DNA from: Nitrosomonas marina
GTDB lineage: Bacteria; Pseudomonadota; Gammaproteobacteria; Burkholderiales; Nitrosomonadaceae
DNA: 64,000 bases
Direction: 5' to 3'
Assembly (NCBI RefSeq): GCF_900110145.1
Contig: NZ_FOCP01000002.1
Coordinates: 124,001 to 188,000, forward strand
The translations under genes and the position numbers were made by a program. Shown here in pieces: positions 62,987-64,000 of the stretch (the first letter of the stretch is position 1; each line of letters starts with the position of its first letter). The notes under the pieces were generated by a model. That model searched no databases. It was not told where the DNA came from and worked only from the letters and a program-made list of their open reading frames with translations.

Positions 62987-63255
62987 GAATTTTTTCGGAA
63001 AATTCTAATTATAGCTCGCTCTTGATATTTCATAAACTAGCCTTCGTCAAATATAATAAAATTTCAAACACTCTCCTTAAAGCATTTATTGACGTTTTCT
63101 TGTCAAATCGCTAAAACAGTTTCAACAAGCTATGCATAAGCAATCGGTTGACTGTTCGGTATGAACTGCGCCCCAAGCAAATAAGGCGATGAGCGTAGCG
63201 TCATACTGTGAATGTGTTACTCTTTTTGATCCGGTTGATGTTTTAAAAAGTAATC

Positions 63256-63864
63256 ATGAGAAAAAAAGCTGCTATTTTTCACGGCCTTGGTGGTTCAAGT
63301 AAAAGTTTCTGGATTCCCTGGCTGAAAACTGAATTGGAAAAGCACAAATTTGATGTATGGACGCCTTCGCTATCCGACTGCTCAGGCTTCGATGAATTGG
63401 ATAAATGGGTCGAAGAAATCATAACTCGAACGTCCTGCCGAAATTTTGATCTGATGATTGGCCATTCAGCAGGGGGACCATTAATTTTAAGACTGCTTTC
63501 CCAGAGCGGTTTTACCGCGAAACACACAATTTCTGTTGCTGGATATATTAAGCCACTTCACGGGGCACCACCGAATGATACAACCTATCCAGCAGGATTT
63601 TGCGTTGATACCATAAGGACAAATAGCCGCATGCTGACTTTTATTCATTCCGACAATGACCCATGGGATTGTGGGCATGAACAAGGGGAATTTATGCGGA
63701 AAACCCTTGGCGGCACTTTGGTTGTTATATCTGGCGAAGGTCATTTTGGTTCAGAATCAATGAAGCAGCCATATGCTGATTTTCCGCTGCTTTTGCAACA
63801 TTGTTTGCTTGATCAAGACCACGAATCAGGCAATATCGATTGTGCTCCCCAAAGCATCGGGTAG
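63256..63864 (+). CDS. RBBP9/YdeN-family alpha/beta hydrolase
   Basis: The 202-residue protein has the nucleophile motif GHSAGGP, an oxyanion region HGLGGSSKS, the acid HSDNDPWD and the histidine in GEGHFG. The family (PF06821-like) has serine-hydrolase activity with unknown substrate. It has a normal size. No convincing ribosome binding site lies before the ATG. About 270 bases upstream hold no gene. Confidence 0.85.
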   Translation: MRKKAAIFHGLGGSSKSFWIPWLKTELEKHKFDVWTPSLSDCSGFDELDKWVEEIITRTSCRNFDLMIGHSAGGPLILRLLSQSGFTAKHTISVAGYIKPLHGAPPNDTTYPAGFCVDTIRTNSRMLTFIHSDNDPWDCGHEQGEFMRKTLGGTLVVISGEGHFGSESMKQPYADFPLLLQHCLLDQDHESGNIDCAPQSIG

Positions 63865-64000
63865 CCTATCTGCTGTCTGGTTCCCTGCTTTTCTTTATTG
63901 TTTTTGTTTAACTGACCCCAATTTGCATCTGTCGGTCATTCAGGTAACATTCAGGTTTTTTCAAGTATCATCGGCAGGAGTCTGTACCTGACACACTCAT
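63865..64000. other. No feature recognised at the window's 3' end
   Basis: No frame or terminator is supported here; the next gene lies beyond the window. Confidence 0.4.

Overview
The window looks like chromosomal DNA of a betaproteobacterium, most likely Nitrosomonas or a close relative in the Nitrosomonadaceae. This is inferred from gene order (mlaFED-CB followed by a YadG/YadH-type ABC pair, thiS-thiG-trmB, glyA-nrdR-ribD, clpS-clpA, lipA-lipB-DUF493-dat-dacC), moderate GC content, a PEP-CTERM/exosortase signature and a guanidine/urea-carboxylase locus. No rRNA, tRNA, CRISPR array, phage or intact insertion sequence was seen. Nearly all the DNA is ordinary housekeeping sequence with a few accessory islands.

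Layout. 1-3.5 kb: the 5' part of a PEP-CTERM protein gene, an EmrE-like SMR pump, nadC and a membrane-anchored glutamate-synthase-like flavoprotein. 3.6-8.4 kb: the Mla lipid-transport operon (mlaF, E, D, C, B) running into an ABC-2 exporter pair; mlaA is not present. 8.5-14.5 kb: an alanine/glycine symporter, a secreted thermonuclease, an SH3/coiled-coil membrane protein and sdhC-D-A without an adjacent sdhB. 14.9-16.9 kb: a Wzz/GumC-type polysaccharide co-polymerase whose cytoplasmic end is a degenerate tyrosine-recombinase-like domain, the most unusual protein in the window. 17-22 kb: thiS, thiG, trmB, a ferric-iron binding protein and permease without their ATPase, and bacterioferritin. 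22.9-24.9 kb: a GC-rich exosortase-associated asparagine-synthase-like amidotransferase, followed by about 850 bases with no credible gene.

25.7-34.6 kb: ribD, nrdR, glyA, an orphan TRAP binding protein, clpA, clpS, a cold-shock protein and icd. 34.7-38 kb: a membrane-bound retropepsin-like protease, an RpfE/COG4255-type protein and a PAS-EAL protein with a degraded catalytic motif. 38-42 kb: the three-gene proton-translocating transhydrogenase (pntAA, pntAB, pntB) and an ornithine-cyclodeaminase-like enzyme. 42.6-45.8 kb: a translationally coupled DUF6502-DUF5666 pair of unknown function and an acidic protein resembling type I secretion substrates. 46.3-52 kb: leuS, a small hypothetical gene, trkH and a one-RCK-domain trkA.

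52-59 kb: a complete regulatory-metabolic unit on the minus strand. A guanidine-I (ykkC) riboswitch precedes an APC permease, the two DUF1989 proteins (UAAP1 and UAAP2, known from related systems as carboxyguanidine deiminase) and a biotin-dependent guanidine/urea carboxylase. Together they should take up guanidine, carboxylate it and release ammonia and allophanate. Allophanate hydrolase is not in the window. In an ammonia oxidiser the released ammonia would be an energy source as well as nitrogen. 59-64 kb: lipA, lipB, DUF493, a D-amino-acid transaminase, a dacC-like carboxypeptidase gene interrupted by an in-frame stop just before its membrane anchor, and an RBBP9-type hydrolase.

Starts were moved inward from the longest reading frame where family alignment or a ribosome binding site favoured it; each entry says so.
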